A DNA stretch of 38,560 bases from Bradyrhizobium sp. 132 (lineage in GTDB: Bacteria > Pseudomonadota > Alphaproteobacteria > Rhizobiales > Xanthobacteraceae), in contig NZ_JADPKY010000123.1 of assembly GCF_023074185.1 (NCBI RefSeq), positions 1 through 38,560 of the forward strand. The letters run 5' to 3'. This document shows positions 14,541-24,726 of the stretch, in pieces (the first letter of the stretch is position 1; every line of letters begins with the position of its first letter). Position numbers and translations under genes: made by a program. The notes under the pieces were generated by a model. That model did no database searches and was not told the DNA's origin. It saw only the letters and a list, made by a program, of their open reading frames with translations.

Positions 14541-14807
14541 ACCCGTGCTCCGTCGCGTATCGGGCGGACGCTAGGCGTCGCTCCGCGTGGCCCCCTATGA
14601 GGGACATCACAATTCGGCAGTTTTTCCGGGCTACGAGGCATCGTCGGGGGTGGCGATATTTCGTCTGCCTGATCGGCTGCAATTTATGGGTGGCGTCGCG
14701 ACGCGCGGCGATGTAAAGGCTTCTGCGTCGCGTGGCGCCTGCTATGCCCAGCCGACGTACCAACCGAAGTGATGTAGGATCGGAAGCGAGGAAGACAAGG
14801 CTCGTCG

Positions 14808-15155
14808 ATGAGTGGATTCAGGGAACCAGGCTTCTCCGATCGGCAAAAGGCCGCGCAGGAAGCACGCAAAAATCTTTTGAACAAATTCAAGTCGCAGCCC
14901 GGGATCGACGATCCCGCGGTCGCGGCGAAGCGTGCCGAGCGCGAGGCCCTCGCGGCCAAGCGGGCCGAGGCGAAGGCTGCGCGCGAGGCGGAGAAGGCCG
15001 AGCAGAAGCGTCACGAGGAAGAAGCCTCGGTGCTCGAAGCCGCGCGGATCGCCCGCGAAGCCGAAGAAGCTGTCGCGAAGGCGGCTGAAGCCGAGGCCGA
15101 GCAAAAGGCCAGGCGCGACGCTCGCTACGCCGCCCGCAAGGCCAAGCGTAAGTAA
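14808..15155 (+). CDS. DUF6481 family protein
   Basis: 115 residues: MSGFREPGFSDRQKAAQEAR, then AAKRAEREALAAKRAEAKAA and a long Ala/Glu/Arg/Lys helix to the end (ARKAKRK). The N-terminal motif and the single charged helix are those of DUF6481, small proteins of Bradyrhizobiaceae and Sphingomonadales. Likely a cytoplasmic coiled coil; some members are stress- or RNA-associated, but this is not established. A terminator follows at 15215. Confidence 0.8.
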   Translation: MSGFREPGFSDRQKAAQEARKNLLNKFKSQPGIDDPAVAAKRAEREALAAKRAEAKAAREAEKAEQKRHEEEASVLEAARIAREAEEAVAKAAEAEAEQKARRDARYAARKAKRK

Positions 15156-15214
15156 CGTTCGCAAAGTCACGTTTCGCAAAGTCACGTTCATTTGAATTTG
15201 AGCTGAAGTATAAT

Positions 15215-15248
15215 CCGGGGCGGTCCACGTGACCGCCCCGGAGTTTTT
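15215..15248 (+). terminator. Terminator after the DUF6481 gene
   Basis: CCGGGGCGGTC, a 5-base loop CACGT, GACCGCCCCGG, then A/G and TTTTT. A stem of 11 perfect pairs. Confidence 0.9.
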
Positions 15249-15293
15249 GGGCGCGCGTTTGCCTTTCCGCAAACGCCCGATGACGACTGAAGA

Positions 15294-15533
15294 TCAGTTT
15301 TTCTTCATCCCGTCGTCTTTTTTCATCCCGTCCTTCGACATCGTATCCTTCTTCATTCCATCGTCCTTGGACATGGTGTCCTTCTTCATGCCGTCCTTGG
15401 ACATTGTGTCCTTCTTCATCATGCCGTCATCCTTGCCCATCTTGTCTTGAGCAAAGGCGGCCGGCGACATCGCGAGGCCGAGCGAGAGAACGGCCGCCGA
15501 GACGCCGAGCGCGATGCGGGTACGAATGGTCAT
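15294..15533 (-). CDS. Pentapeptide MXKDX repeat protein, exported
   Basis: 79 residues with a signal peptide (IRTRIALGVSAAVLSLGLAM, cleaved near AFAQ) followed by repeats of M-x-K-D-x (KMGKDDGMMKKDTMSKDGMK and so on to the C-terminus). This is the MXKDX family of small secreted, Met/Lys/Asp-rich proteins. Metal binding has been suggested for Met-rich proteins generally; not shown for this family. The DNA (15297-15440) is a degenerate tandem repeat that can change copy number. Confidence 0.9.
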   Translation of the reverse strand: MTIRTRIALGVSAAVLSLGLAMSPAAFAQDKMGKDDGMMKKDTMSKDGMKKDTMSKDDGMKKDTMSKDGMKKDDGMKKN

Positions 15534-15854
15534 GACTGGTCTTCCCTTCGAGATGATGCTTGTCAGCGACGGACGCCGCTATCTGATCTCAACGGATTGC
15601 CACGGGGCGTTGTTACGCGGACGCTGATAAATTTCTGCGCGCCCGTCGCCGCCCTTCGTTCGGCGTACACACGAGGATTGAAAGTGTGCAACGCAACATA
15701 CCCGGCACTTGCCGCGGCATTGGGTCTCGAACTATCAGATGAGAGAACATTGCCTGAAAGACCGGCTAGGATGGGCGTCAGCGCAGTCTCAAAGACCAAC
15801 TGAAAATCACAGCAAACAAGAACCATCCAAGAAACAGTTCAAGGGGATAACACC
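15534..15854. other. Intergenic stretch upstream of the TRAP operon
   Basis: About 320 bases. It holds the promoter of the minus-strand MXKDX gene and that of the plus-strand TRAP operon. An 87-codon minus-strand frame here has no ribosome site and is rejected. I see no clear operator. Confidence 0.4.
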
Positions 15855-16877
15855 ATGCTCACGCGCCGCCACCTGATCGCGACCGCCGTCACCGCACCCG
15901 CCATTCTCCGTTTCGGCACCGGTACCGCGCATGCCGCGACTACGCTGAAGATCTCGCATCAATTCCCGGGCGGCACAGTCGACAAGGGCGATTTCCGCGA
16001 CCGCCTCTGCCGCATGTTCGCCGCCGAAGTCGCCAAGCGCAGCAATGGCGACATCGCCGCCGAGATCTATCCGAACTCCTCGCTGATCAAGACCAACGCG
16101 CAGTTCTCCGCGATGCGCAAGGGCGCGCTCGACATCAGCCTCTATCCGATGCCCTACGCCGGCGGCGAATTGCCGGAGACCAATATCGGCCTGATGCCGG
16201 GCCTCGTCACCACCTACGACCAGGGCATGCGCTGGAAGAAGGAGCCGGTCGGCAAGGCACTGACCGACTTCCTCGCCGACAAGGGCATCATCCTGCTCAG
16301 CTGGGTCTGGCAGGCCGGCGGCGTTGCCAGCCGCTCCAGGCCGATCGTGTCGCCTGAGGACGCCAAGGGCCTGAAGGTGCGCGGCGGCTCACGCGAGATG
16401 GACATGGTGCTGCAGACCGCCGGCGCCTCGGTGCTGTCGGTGCCTTCGAACGAAATTTACGCGGCGATGCAGACCGGCGCCTGCGATGCCGGCATCACCT
16501 CCTCCACCAGCCTGATCTCGTTCCGCCTCGAAGAGGTCGCGAAGTCGCTGACCTCGGGCGCAGGCGCGTCCTACTGGTTCATGCTCGAGCCGCTGATGAT
16601 GTCGAAGGCGATTTTCGACAAGCTGCCGAAGAACCAGCAGGACGTCCTGCTCGCGGTCGGCACCGAGCTCGAAGCCTTCGGCCGCAAGGGCGCGCAGGAC
16701 GACGACATCGAGGTCGCCAAGGTCTACGAGAAGGCCGGCGCCAAGGTCTCCGTGCTCGATGCCGCGACTGTCGGCAAGTGGCGCGACATCGCCCGCGACA
16801 CCGCCTGGAAGGACTACGGCGCCAAGACCGCGACCGCTGCCAACCTGCTCAAGCTCGCTACCGACGTCGCTGCATGA
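15855..16877 (+). CDS. TRAP transporter substrate-binding protein (DctP family)
   Basis: 340 residues, start MLTRRHLIATAVTAPAILRF with a good AAGGGG ribosome site. The RR-containing signal ending AHAA suggests export to the periplasm, possibly via Tat. DctP landmarks are visible: LKISHQFPGG, then a Gly/Asp-rich ligand-binding core with the conserved Arg region GLKVRGGSREMDMVLQTAGA and the hinge PSNEIYAAMQTGACDAGI. It delivers an organic acid to the DctQM permease. The substrate cannot be read from sequence; leucine-catabolic acids are one guess because of the neighbouring liu operon. It overlaps dctQ by ATGA. Confidence 0.9.
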   Translation: MLTRRHLIATAVTAPAILRFGTGTAHAATTLKISHQFPGGTVDKGDFRDRLCRMFAAEVAKRSNGDIAAEIYPNSSLIKTNAQFSAMRKGALDISLYPMPYAGGELPETNIGLMPGLVTTYDQGMRWKKEPVGKALTDFLADKGIILLSWVWQAGGVASRSRPIVSPEDAKGLKVRGGSREMDMVLQTAGASVLSVPSNEIYAAMQTGACDAGITSSTSLISFRLEEVAKSLTSGAGASYWFMLEPLMMSKAIFDKLPKNQQDVLLAVGTELEAFGRKGAQDDDIEVAKVYEKAGAKVSVLDAATVGKWRDIARDTAWKDYGAKTATAANLLKLATDVAA

Positions 16878-17428
16878 GCCACGGTCCGCTTCCGGATCGT
16901 GACGACCAGGCAAACGCTGCCGCAAGGACCGGCCTTGCGGCGGCGATCGATCGCGGTCTCGCCGTCCTCAACAACATCATCGTCGTGTTCGCCGCGATCG
17001 CACTGATCGCGGCCTGCGCCATCCTGAGCTACAGCGTGCTCAGCCGCGCTCTGTTCAAGGCCGCCAATTACTGGCAGGACGAGGCCGCGGTGTTCCTGCT
17101 GGTCGGCGCCACCTTCATGACGGCCGCCTATGTGCAGCAGAACCGCGGTCACATCGGCATCGAGGCCTTCGTCGGCCTGCTCTCGCCGCTCGCGAACAGG
17201 ATCAGGCTCTGGCTGGTCGATGCCGTGACGTTCCTGTTCTGCGCCTTCTTCGCCTGGAAATCCTGGACGCTGACGCATGAAGCCTATGTCGACGGCCAGG
17301 TCTCGAACTCGATGTGGTCGCCGCCGCTGGCCATCCCCTATTCGCTGATGGCGTTCGGCATGAGTCTGCTCTGCGTCCAGATCATCGTGCAGCTTGCGCT
17401 GCCCTTCGCAGGAGCCAGGCGTCCATGA
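16874..17428 (+). CDS. TRAP transporter small permease (DctQ family)
   Basis: 184 residues from ATG 16874 (MSHGPLPDRDDQANAAARTG), overlapping the DctP stop by ATGA. Four membrane helices are visible: LNNIIVVFAAIALIAACAIL, an amphipathic FLLVGATFMTAAYV, DAVTFLFCAFFAWKSW and PYSLMAFGMSLLCVQIIVQL. The motif W-x-D-E (YWQDEAAVFLLVGATFM) is the standard DctQ signature. It couples DctP to the large permease DctM. Confidence 0.9.
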   Translation: MSHGPLPDRDDQANAAARTGLAAAIDRGLAVLNNIIVVFAAIALIAACAILSYSVLSRALFKAANYWQDEAAVFLLVGATFMTAAYVQQNRGHIGIEAFVGLLSPLANRIRLWLVDAVTFLFCAFFAWKSWTLTHEAYVDGQVSNSMWSPPLAIPYSLMAFGMSLLCVQIIVQLALPFAGARRP

Positions 17429-18783
17429 GCGTTTTCGGTATTGGCCTCGCCTACGGCATTGCGACGCTTGTCGTGATGTTCTCGGGCATGCCCATTGCGT
17501 TCGCGCTCGGCGCAGTGGCGGTCGTGTTCATGGGCATCTACATGCCCGCCGCCTCTCTCGATACGGTGACGCAGAACGTCTACGAGGAAATGGCCTCGAT
17601 CACGCTGCTGTCGATCCCGCTCTTCATCCTGAAGGGCGCCGCGATCGGCAAGTCACGCGCGGGCCAGGATCTCTACTCGGCCCTTCACGCCTGGCTGCAC
17701 CGCGTGCCCGGCGGCCTCGGCGTCGCCAACGTGTTCGCCTGCGCCCTGTTCGCGGCGATGGCGGGCTCCTCGCCCGCGACCTGCTCGGCGATCGGCTCGG
17801 CCGGCATCCCCGAGATGCGCAAGCGCGGCTATTCCGGCGGTTTTGCCGCGGGCATCATCGCCGCCGGCGGCACGCTGGGCATTCTGCTGCCGCCCTCGAT
17901 TACCATGATCCTGTTTGCGGTCGCCGCCGAAAAATCGCTGGGACGGCTGTTCCTCGCCGGCATCGGGCCCGGCCTGCTGCTGGTCTCGCTGTTCGGCACC
18001 TACGCCGTGATCCGCTTCCGCCAGGAATATGCCGCGGCGGAAGCCATCTACAAGAACGGCGGACCGGAGGCCGCGATCCTCGCCCGCGACGAGTACACGC
18101 TGGCGGAACGTTTTAGCGTGCTGCCGCGCGTGATCCCCTTCGTGCTGCTCCTCACCGGCGTCATGATCGCGCTCTATGGCGGCTATGCCACGCCGTCGGA
18201 GACCGCCGGCCTCGGCGGCCTCCTGGCACTGGCGCTGATCGCGGCGATCTACAGTGTGTGGCGGCCGAGCGACCTTGCGCCCATCCTGAAGTCGACGATC
18301 CGGGAATCGACCATGCTGATGATGATCATCGGCATGTCGCTGCTTTATTCCTACGTGATGAGCTATCTGCACATCTCGCAATCGGCGGCCGAATCCGTCG
18401 TCGCGATGCACCTGCCGCGCTGGGGCCTCTTGTTCGCGATCCTCGTCATGGTCGTCGTGCTCGGCTTCTTCCTGCCGCCGGTCTCGATCATCCTGATGAC
18501 CGCGCCGATCATCCTGCCGCCGCTCCGCGCCGCCAATTTCGACATCATCTGGTTCGGCGTGGTCATGACCATCGTGATGGAGATGGGGCTGATCCATCCA
18601 CCGGTCGGCCTGAACATCTTCGTCATCCGCAACGTCGCGCCCGACATCCCGCTCCGTGAGGTGATCTGGGGCACCCTGCCCTTCGTGCTGCTGATGATGC
18701 TTGCAGTGCTGCTGTTGTGCTTCGTGCCGGGGATCTCGACCGCACTGCCGGACTTGGTGATGGGGCCGGACGGGAGCAGGTAG
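17425..18783 (+). CDS. TRAP transporter large permease (DctM family)
   Basis: 452 residues from ATG 17425 (MSVFGIGLAYGIATLVVMFS), again with an ATGA overlap. About twelve helices with DctM landmarks: FSGMPIAFALGAVAVVFM, AGSSPATCSAIGSAGIPEM, GGTLGILLPPSITMILFAVA and PPVGLNIFVIRNVAPDIPL. It forms the sodium-driven channel of the TRAP system. Last gene of the operon, convergent with the HMG-CoA lyase gene across a palindromic repeat. Confidence 0.93.
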   Translation: MSVFGIGLAYGIATLVVMFSGMPIAFALGAVAVVFMGIYMPAASLDTVTQNVYEEMASITLLSIPLFILKGAAIGKSRAGQDLYSALHAWLHRVPGGLGVANVFACALFAAMAGSSPATCSAIGSAGIPEMRKRGYSGGFAAGIIAAGGTLGILLPPSITMILFAVAAEKSLGRLFLAGIGPGLLLVSLFGTYAVIRFRQEYAAAEAIYKNGGPEAAILARDEYTLAERFSVLPRVIPFVLLLTGVMIALYGGYATPSETAGLGGLLALALIAAIYSVWRPSDLAPILKSTIRESTMLMMIIGMSLLYSYVMSYLHISQSAAESVVAMHLPRWGLLFAILVMVVVLGFFLPPVSIILMTAPIILPPLRAANFDIIWFGVVMTIVMEMGLIHPPVGLNIFVIRNVAPDIPLREVIWGTLPFVLLMMLAVLLLCFVPGISTALPDLVMGPDGSR

Positions 18784-18788
18784 ACTCG

Positions 18789-18885
18789 ACCGTAGGATGG
18801 GCAAAGCGAAGCGTGCCCACCGCTCGTGAATGCAATCGCAGACAGATCGTGGGCACGGCGCTACGCGCCTTTGCCTACCCTATGA
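18789..18885. repeat. Bradyrhizobium-type palindromic intergenic repeat (REP-like)
   Basis: GTAGGATGGGCAAAGCGAAG...GTGCCCAC on the left is matched on the right by GTGGGCAC...GCCTTTGCCTACCC as an interrupted inverted repeat. This is the known pattern of intergenic palindromes in Bradyrhizobium and Rhodopseudomonas. It sits exactly between the convergent dctM and liuE genes and may act as a bidirectional terminator. Confidence 0.75.
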
Positions 18886-19791
18886 GGTTACGCGCCTCTT
18901 CTTCGCGTTCAGCGCGGACGCCACGCGGCTCACGGGCGGCTTGCCCAGCACGCCGCTCATCGCGTTCGTGGCCGCCAGCAGCTTGTCCATGTCCACGCCA
19001 GTCCTGATCCCCATGCCCTCGAGCATGTAGACGACATCCTCAGTCGCGACGTTACCGGTCGCGCCCGGCGCGTAGGGACAGCCGCCGAGGCCGCCGGCGG
19101 CGGCGTCGATGACGCGGACGCCCTGCTCCAGGCCGGCGTAGAGATTGGCGAGCGCCTGGCCGTAGGTGTCGTGGAAATGCATCGCCAGCTTGTCGGCAGG
19201 AATGTTGGCGCCGACCGCGCGTAACATCTCCTTGGCCTTATCAGGCGTGCCGACCCCGATGGTGTCGCCGAGCGAGATTTCGTAGCAACCGAGCGCCCAC
19301 AGCGCGTTGGCGAGATCGGCGACTGCTTTCGGCTTGATCTCGCCGTCGAACGGACAGCCCAGCACGCAGGAAATATAGCCGCGCACCTTCACACCATCAG
19401 TCTTGGCGCGCGCCAGTACCGGCTTGAACCGCTCGATCGATTCCGCGACCGTGCAGTTGATGTTGGCCCGCGAAAATCCCTCGGAGGCCGCCGCGAACAC
19501 CGAGATGACTTTCGCGCCGGCCGCGCGCGCGGCGTCATAGCCCTTCTCGTTCGGCACCAGCACGTGGAATTCGGCACCCAGCAAATGGCTCACGCCGCGC
19601 AGCACGGCATCCGAGCTTGCCATCTGCGGGATCGCCTTGGGCGAGACGAAGGCACCGATTTCGACCGTGGTCAGCCCGGCCGCGACCAACGCCTCGATGA
19701 AGGCGATGCGCGCCTCGACGCTGACCGCCGTCTTCTCGTTCTGGAGGCCGTCGCGCGGCCCCATTTCGATGATGCGGACCTGGTCGCTCAT
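18880..19791 (-). CDS. liuE: Hydroxymethylglutaryl-CoA lyase
   Basis: 303 residues (MSDQVRIIEMGPRDGLQNEK). Splits HMG-CoA into acetoacetate and acetyl-CoA, the last step of leucine breakdown. Landmarks: GPRDGLQNEK (catalytic Arg and metal Asp), TVEIGAFVSPKAIPQMASSD, VRGYISCVLGCPFDGE, DTIGVGTPDKA, AMHFHDTYGQALAN (metal His pair) and the GLGGCPYAPGATGNVATED loop with the catalytic Cys. TIM-barrel of the HMGL family, normal length. The start is one base after the stop of the carboxylase alpha gene, so it is the distal gene of the liu operon. Confidence 0.95.
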   Translation of the reverse strand: MSDQVRIIEMGPRDGLQNEKTAVSVEARIAFIEALVAAGLTTVEIGAFVSPKAIPQMASSDAVLRGVSHLLGAEFHVLVPNEKGYDAARAAGAKVISVFAAASEGFSRANINCTVAESIERFKPVLARAKTDGVKVRGYISCVLGCPFDGEIKPKAVADLANALWALGCYEISLGDTIGVGTPDKAKEMLRAVGANIPADKLAMHFHDTYGQALANLYAGLEQGVRVIDAAAGGLGGCPYAPGATGNVATEDVVYMLEGMGIRTGVDMDKLLAATNAMSGVLGKPPVSRVASALNAKKRRVTS

Positions 19792-19792
19792 G

Positions 19793-21808
<2,016 letters not shown>

Positions 21809-21812
21809 CGCA

Positions 21813-23417
21813 TCACATCCTGAACAGGCCGAATTTCGTCGGTTCGATCGGCGCATTCGACGCCGCCGAGAGGCCAAGGCCGAGCACGAGCCGCGTGTCG
21901 GCCGGGTCGATCACGCCGTCGTCCCAGAGCCGCGCGGTCGCGTAATATGGATGCCCCTGGCTCTCGTATTGCGCGCGGATCGGGTTGCGGAATGTCTCTT
22001 CGTCTTCCTTGGACCAACTATCGCCCTTGGCCTCGATATTGTCGCGGCGGACCTGGCTCAGCACCATCGAAGCCTGCTCGCCGCCCATCACCGAGATGCG
22101 CGCGTTCGGCCACATCCACAGGAAGCGCGGGCTATAGGCGCGGCCGCACATGCCGTAATTGCCGGCGCCGTAGGAGCCGCCGATCACGACGGTGAATTTC
22201 GGCACCGACGCGGTCGCGACCGCCGTGACCAGCTTGGCGCCATCGCGCGCGATACCGCCAGCCTCGTATTTCTTGCCGACCATGAAGCCGGTGATGTTCT
22301 GCAGGAACACCAGGGGAATGCCGCGCTGGCAGCACAGCTCGATGAAATGCGCGCCCTTCAGCGAACTTTCACTGAAGAGAATGCCGTTATTGGCGATGAT
22401 GCCGACCGGAAAACCCCAGATGTGGGCAAAGCCGCACACCAGCGTCGTGCCATAGAGCTTCTTGAACTCGTCGAACTCGGAACCATCGACGACGCGCGCG
22501 ATGATGTCGCGCACGTCAAAGGGCTTGCGTCCGTCGACGGGCACCACGCCGTAGATCTCCTCCGCCGCAAACAGCGGATCGCGCGGCGGATGCATGTTAA
22601 GGTTCGGCCGCACGGATGGCTTGAACGTGCCGACGATGCGGCGGGCAATGCCGATCGCGTGCGCATCGTTCTGGGCGTAATGATCGGTCACCCCGGACTG
22701 CCGCGAATGCACGTCGGCGCCGCCGAGCTCCTCGGCGCTCACGACTTCGCCGGTCGCGGCCTTCACCAGCGGCGGCCCGCCTAGGAAGATGGTGCCTTGA
22801 TTGCGCACGATGATGCTCTCGTCCGACATCGCCGGCACATAAGCGCCGCCGGCGGTGCAGGAGCCCATCACGATCGCGATCTGCGGGATGCCTTGCGAGG
22901 ACATCTGCGCCTGGTTGTAGAAGATGCGGCCGAAATGCCGCTCGTCCGGAAAGATCTCGTCCTGCAGCGGCAGGAAGGCACCGCCGGAATCGACCATGTA
23001 GACGCAGGGAAGATTATTCTGCCGCGCCACGTCCTGCGCGCGCAGATGCTTCTTCACGGTCATGGGGTAATAAGTGCCGCCCTTGATAGTTGCGTCGTTG
23101 GCGACGATCACGCATTCCCGGCCCGAGATGCGCCCCAACCCCGTCACGACGCTCGCCGAATGCACGTCGCCGCCATAGAGGCCATAGGCCGCAAGCGGCG
23201 ACAGCTCCATGAACGCGGTGCCGGGATCGACCAAGAGGTCGACGCGCTCGCGCGCCAGCATCTTGCCGCGTGACGTGTGGCGGTTGCGCGAAACCTCGCC
23301 GCCGCCGCCGGCGACCTGGCTCAGCTTTTCGCGCAAGTCGGCGACGAGGGTGCGCATGGCCTCGGAATTGCGCGCAAAGTCCGAAGAAGACGTATCGATG
23401 CTGGAATGGAGCGGCAT
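21813..23417 (-). CDS. liuB: Methylcrotonyl-CoA carboxylase, carboxyltransferase beta subunit
   Basis: 534 residues (MPLHSSIDTSSSDFARNSEA). It transfers CO2 from biotin to 3-methylcrotonyl-CoA. Landmarks of the crotonase-fold carboxyltransferase: MLARERVDLLVDPGTAFMEL, VYMVDSGGAFLPLQDEIFPD, IAIVMGSCTAGGAYVPAMSD, LGGADVHSRQSGVTDHYAQN and VIGGSYGAGNYGMCGRAYSP. Length is normal. It is followed by the alpha subunit in the same operon. Confidence 0.95.
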   Translation of the reverse strand: MPLHSSIDTSSSDFARNSEAMRTLVADLREKLSQVAGGGGEVSRNRHTSRGKMLARERVDLLVDPGTAFMELSPLAAYGLYGGDVHSASVVTGLGRISGRECVIVANDATIKGGTYYPMTVKKHLRAQDVARQNNLPCVYMVDSGGAFLPLQDEIFPDERHFGRIFYNQAQMSSQGIPQIAIVMGSCTAGGAYVPAMSDESIIVRNQGTIFLGGPPLVKAATGEVVSAEELGGADVHSRQSGVTDHYAQNDAHAIGIARRIVGTFKPSVRPNLNMHPPRDPLFAAEEIYGVVPVDGRKPFDVRDIIARVVDGSEFDEFKKLYGTTLVCGFAHIWGFPVGIIANNGILFSESSLKGAHFIELCCQRGIPLVFLQNITGFMVGKKYEAGGIARDGAKLVTAVATASVPKFTVVIGGSYGAGNYGMCGRAYSPRFLWMWPNARISVMGGEQASMVLSQVRRDNIEAKGDSWSKEDEETFRNPIRAQYESQGHPYYATARLWDDGVIDPADTRLVLGLGLSAASNAPIEPTKFGLFRM

Positions 23418-23441
23418 GTTGATTCCAATTTCGTGAAGGTT

Positions 23442-24614
23442 TTAAGCCGTCTCGGCCATCAGTTCTCGACCGATCAGCATGCGGCGCACTTCCGAGGTGC
23501 CCGCGCCGATCTCGTAGAGCTTGGCGTCGCGCCACAGACGGCCGACCGGAAATTCGCTGGTGTAGCCGACGCCGCCCAGCGCCTGGATCGCCTCGCCCGC
23601 CATCCACGTCGCCTTTTCGGCCGAATAGAGGATTGCGGCAGCGGAATCCTTGCGCAGGGTGCGCGCATGATCGGTGCGGTCGCAGGCGCGACCGACGGCG
23701 TAGACATAGGCGCGCGTGGCCTGCCAGGTCGAATACATGTCGGCGAGCTTGCCCTGCATCAGCTGGAAGTCGCCGATCGGCTGCCCGAACTGCTTGCGCT
23801 CATGCATGTAGGGCACCACTGCGTCCATGCAGGCTGCCATGATGCCGAGCGGGCCACCGGAGAGCACCGCGCGCTCGTAGTCGAGGCCGGACATCAGAAC
23901 CTTGACACCTCCACCGACCTCACCCAGCACATTCTCTGCCGGCACCTCGCACTCGTCGAAGAACAGCGGATAGGTGTTGGAGCCGCGCATGCCCAGCTTG
24001 TCGAGATGCGGGCCGTGGGTGAAACCCTTGAAGCCCTTCTCGATGAGGAACGCGGTCATGCCGCGCGGGCCGGCCTCCGGATCGGTCTTGGCATACACCA
24101 CCAGCACGTCGGCATCGCCGCCATTGGTAATCCACATTTTTGAGCCGTTGAGCACGTAACGGTCGCCGCGCTTGTCGGCGCGCAGCTTCATCGAGACGAC
24201 GTCGGAGCCGGCGCCGGGCTCGGACATCGCGAGTGCGCCGACGTACTCACCGGAGATCAGCTTCGGCAGGTAGCGCTGCCGCTGCGCGTCGGTGCCATTG
24301 CGGCGGATCTGGTTGACGCAAAGGTTGGAATGGGCGCCGTAGGACAGCCCCACGGCAGCCGAGCCGCGCGAAATCTCCTCCATGGCGACGATATGGGCGA
24401 GATAGCCCATGTTGGAGCCGCCATATTGCTCCGGCGCGGTCATGCCGAGCAGGCCGAGGTCGCCGAGGCGCTTCCAGAGGTCCGCGGGGAACAGATTGGC
24501 TTTCTCGATGTCGGCGGCGCGCGGGGCGATCTCCGCCTCCACGAAAGCGCGCAGCGTGTCGCGCAGCATGCCGATGTCTTCGCCCAGATCGAAATCGATG
24601 CTCGGGATGTACAA
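23442..24614 (-). CDS. liuA: Isovaleryl-CoA dehydrogenase
   Basis: 390 residues starting at TTG 24614 with a clear GGAGG 7 bases before it (MYIPSIDFDLGEDIGMLRDT). FAD acyl-CoA dehydrogenase: GLLGMTAPEQYGGSNMGYLA, SYGAHSNLCVNQIRRNGTDA, LAMSEPGAGSDVVSMKLRAD, WITNGGDADVLVVYAKTD, LDYERAVLSGGPLGI (the Glu in the isovaleryl-CoA-dehydrogenase position) and ALGGVGYTSEFPVGRLWRDA. First gene of the liu operon, 24 bases before liuB. Oxidises isovaleryl-CoA to 3-methylcrotonyl-CoA. Confidence 0.93.
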   Translation of the reverse strand: MYIPSIDFDLGEDIGMLRDTLRAFVEAEIAPRAADIEKANLFPADLWKRLGDLGLLGMTAPEQYGGSNMGYLAHIVAMEEISRGSAAVGLSYGAHSNLCVNQIRRNGTDAQRQRYLPKLISGEYVGALAMSEPGAGSDVVSMKLRADKRGDRYVLNGSKMWITNGGDADVLVVYAKTDPEAGPRGMTAFLIEKGFKGFTHGPHLDKLGMRGSNTYPLFFDECEVPAENVLGEVGGGVKVLMSGLDYERAVLSGGPLGIMAACMDAVVPYMHERKQFGQPIGDFQLMQGKLADMYSTWQATRAYVYAVGRACDRTDHARTLRKDSAAAILYSAEKATWMAGEAIQALGGVGYTSEFPVGRLWRDAKLYEIGAGTSEVRRMLIGRELMAETA

Positions 24615-24689
24615 GGCGATTCCTCCGTGTTTTGGGGACCGAACCTAGCGGCATCAGGGCCCTTCTGCGGTCGAAAAGGTTGCATTTTC

Positions 24690-24703
24690 CGCCAAACTTG
24701 GCG
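24690..24703. promoter_or_regulatory. Palindrome in the divergent liu/AraC promoter region
   Basis: CGCCAA-AC-TTGGCG (24690-24703) is a perfect 6+2+6 dyad, flanked on both sides by ATTTTCC/ATTTTCC-like repeats. It lies 24 bases before the AraC-type start and 76 before liuA. A good candidate operator, although AraC regulators often bind direct repeats. Confidence 0.5.
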
Positions 24704-24726
24704 AGGATTTTCCCGAAGGATTTCCG

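Noticed and set aside
15563..15826. 87-codon minus-strand frame before the TRAP operon
   Set aside because: No ribosome site, no protein character, and it would occupy the promoter region of the operon.
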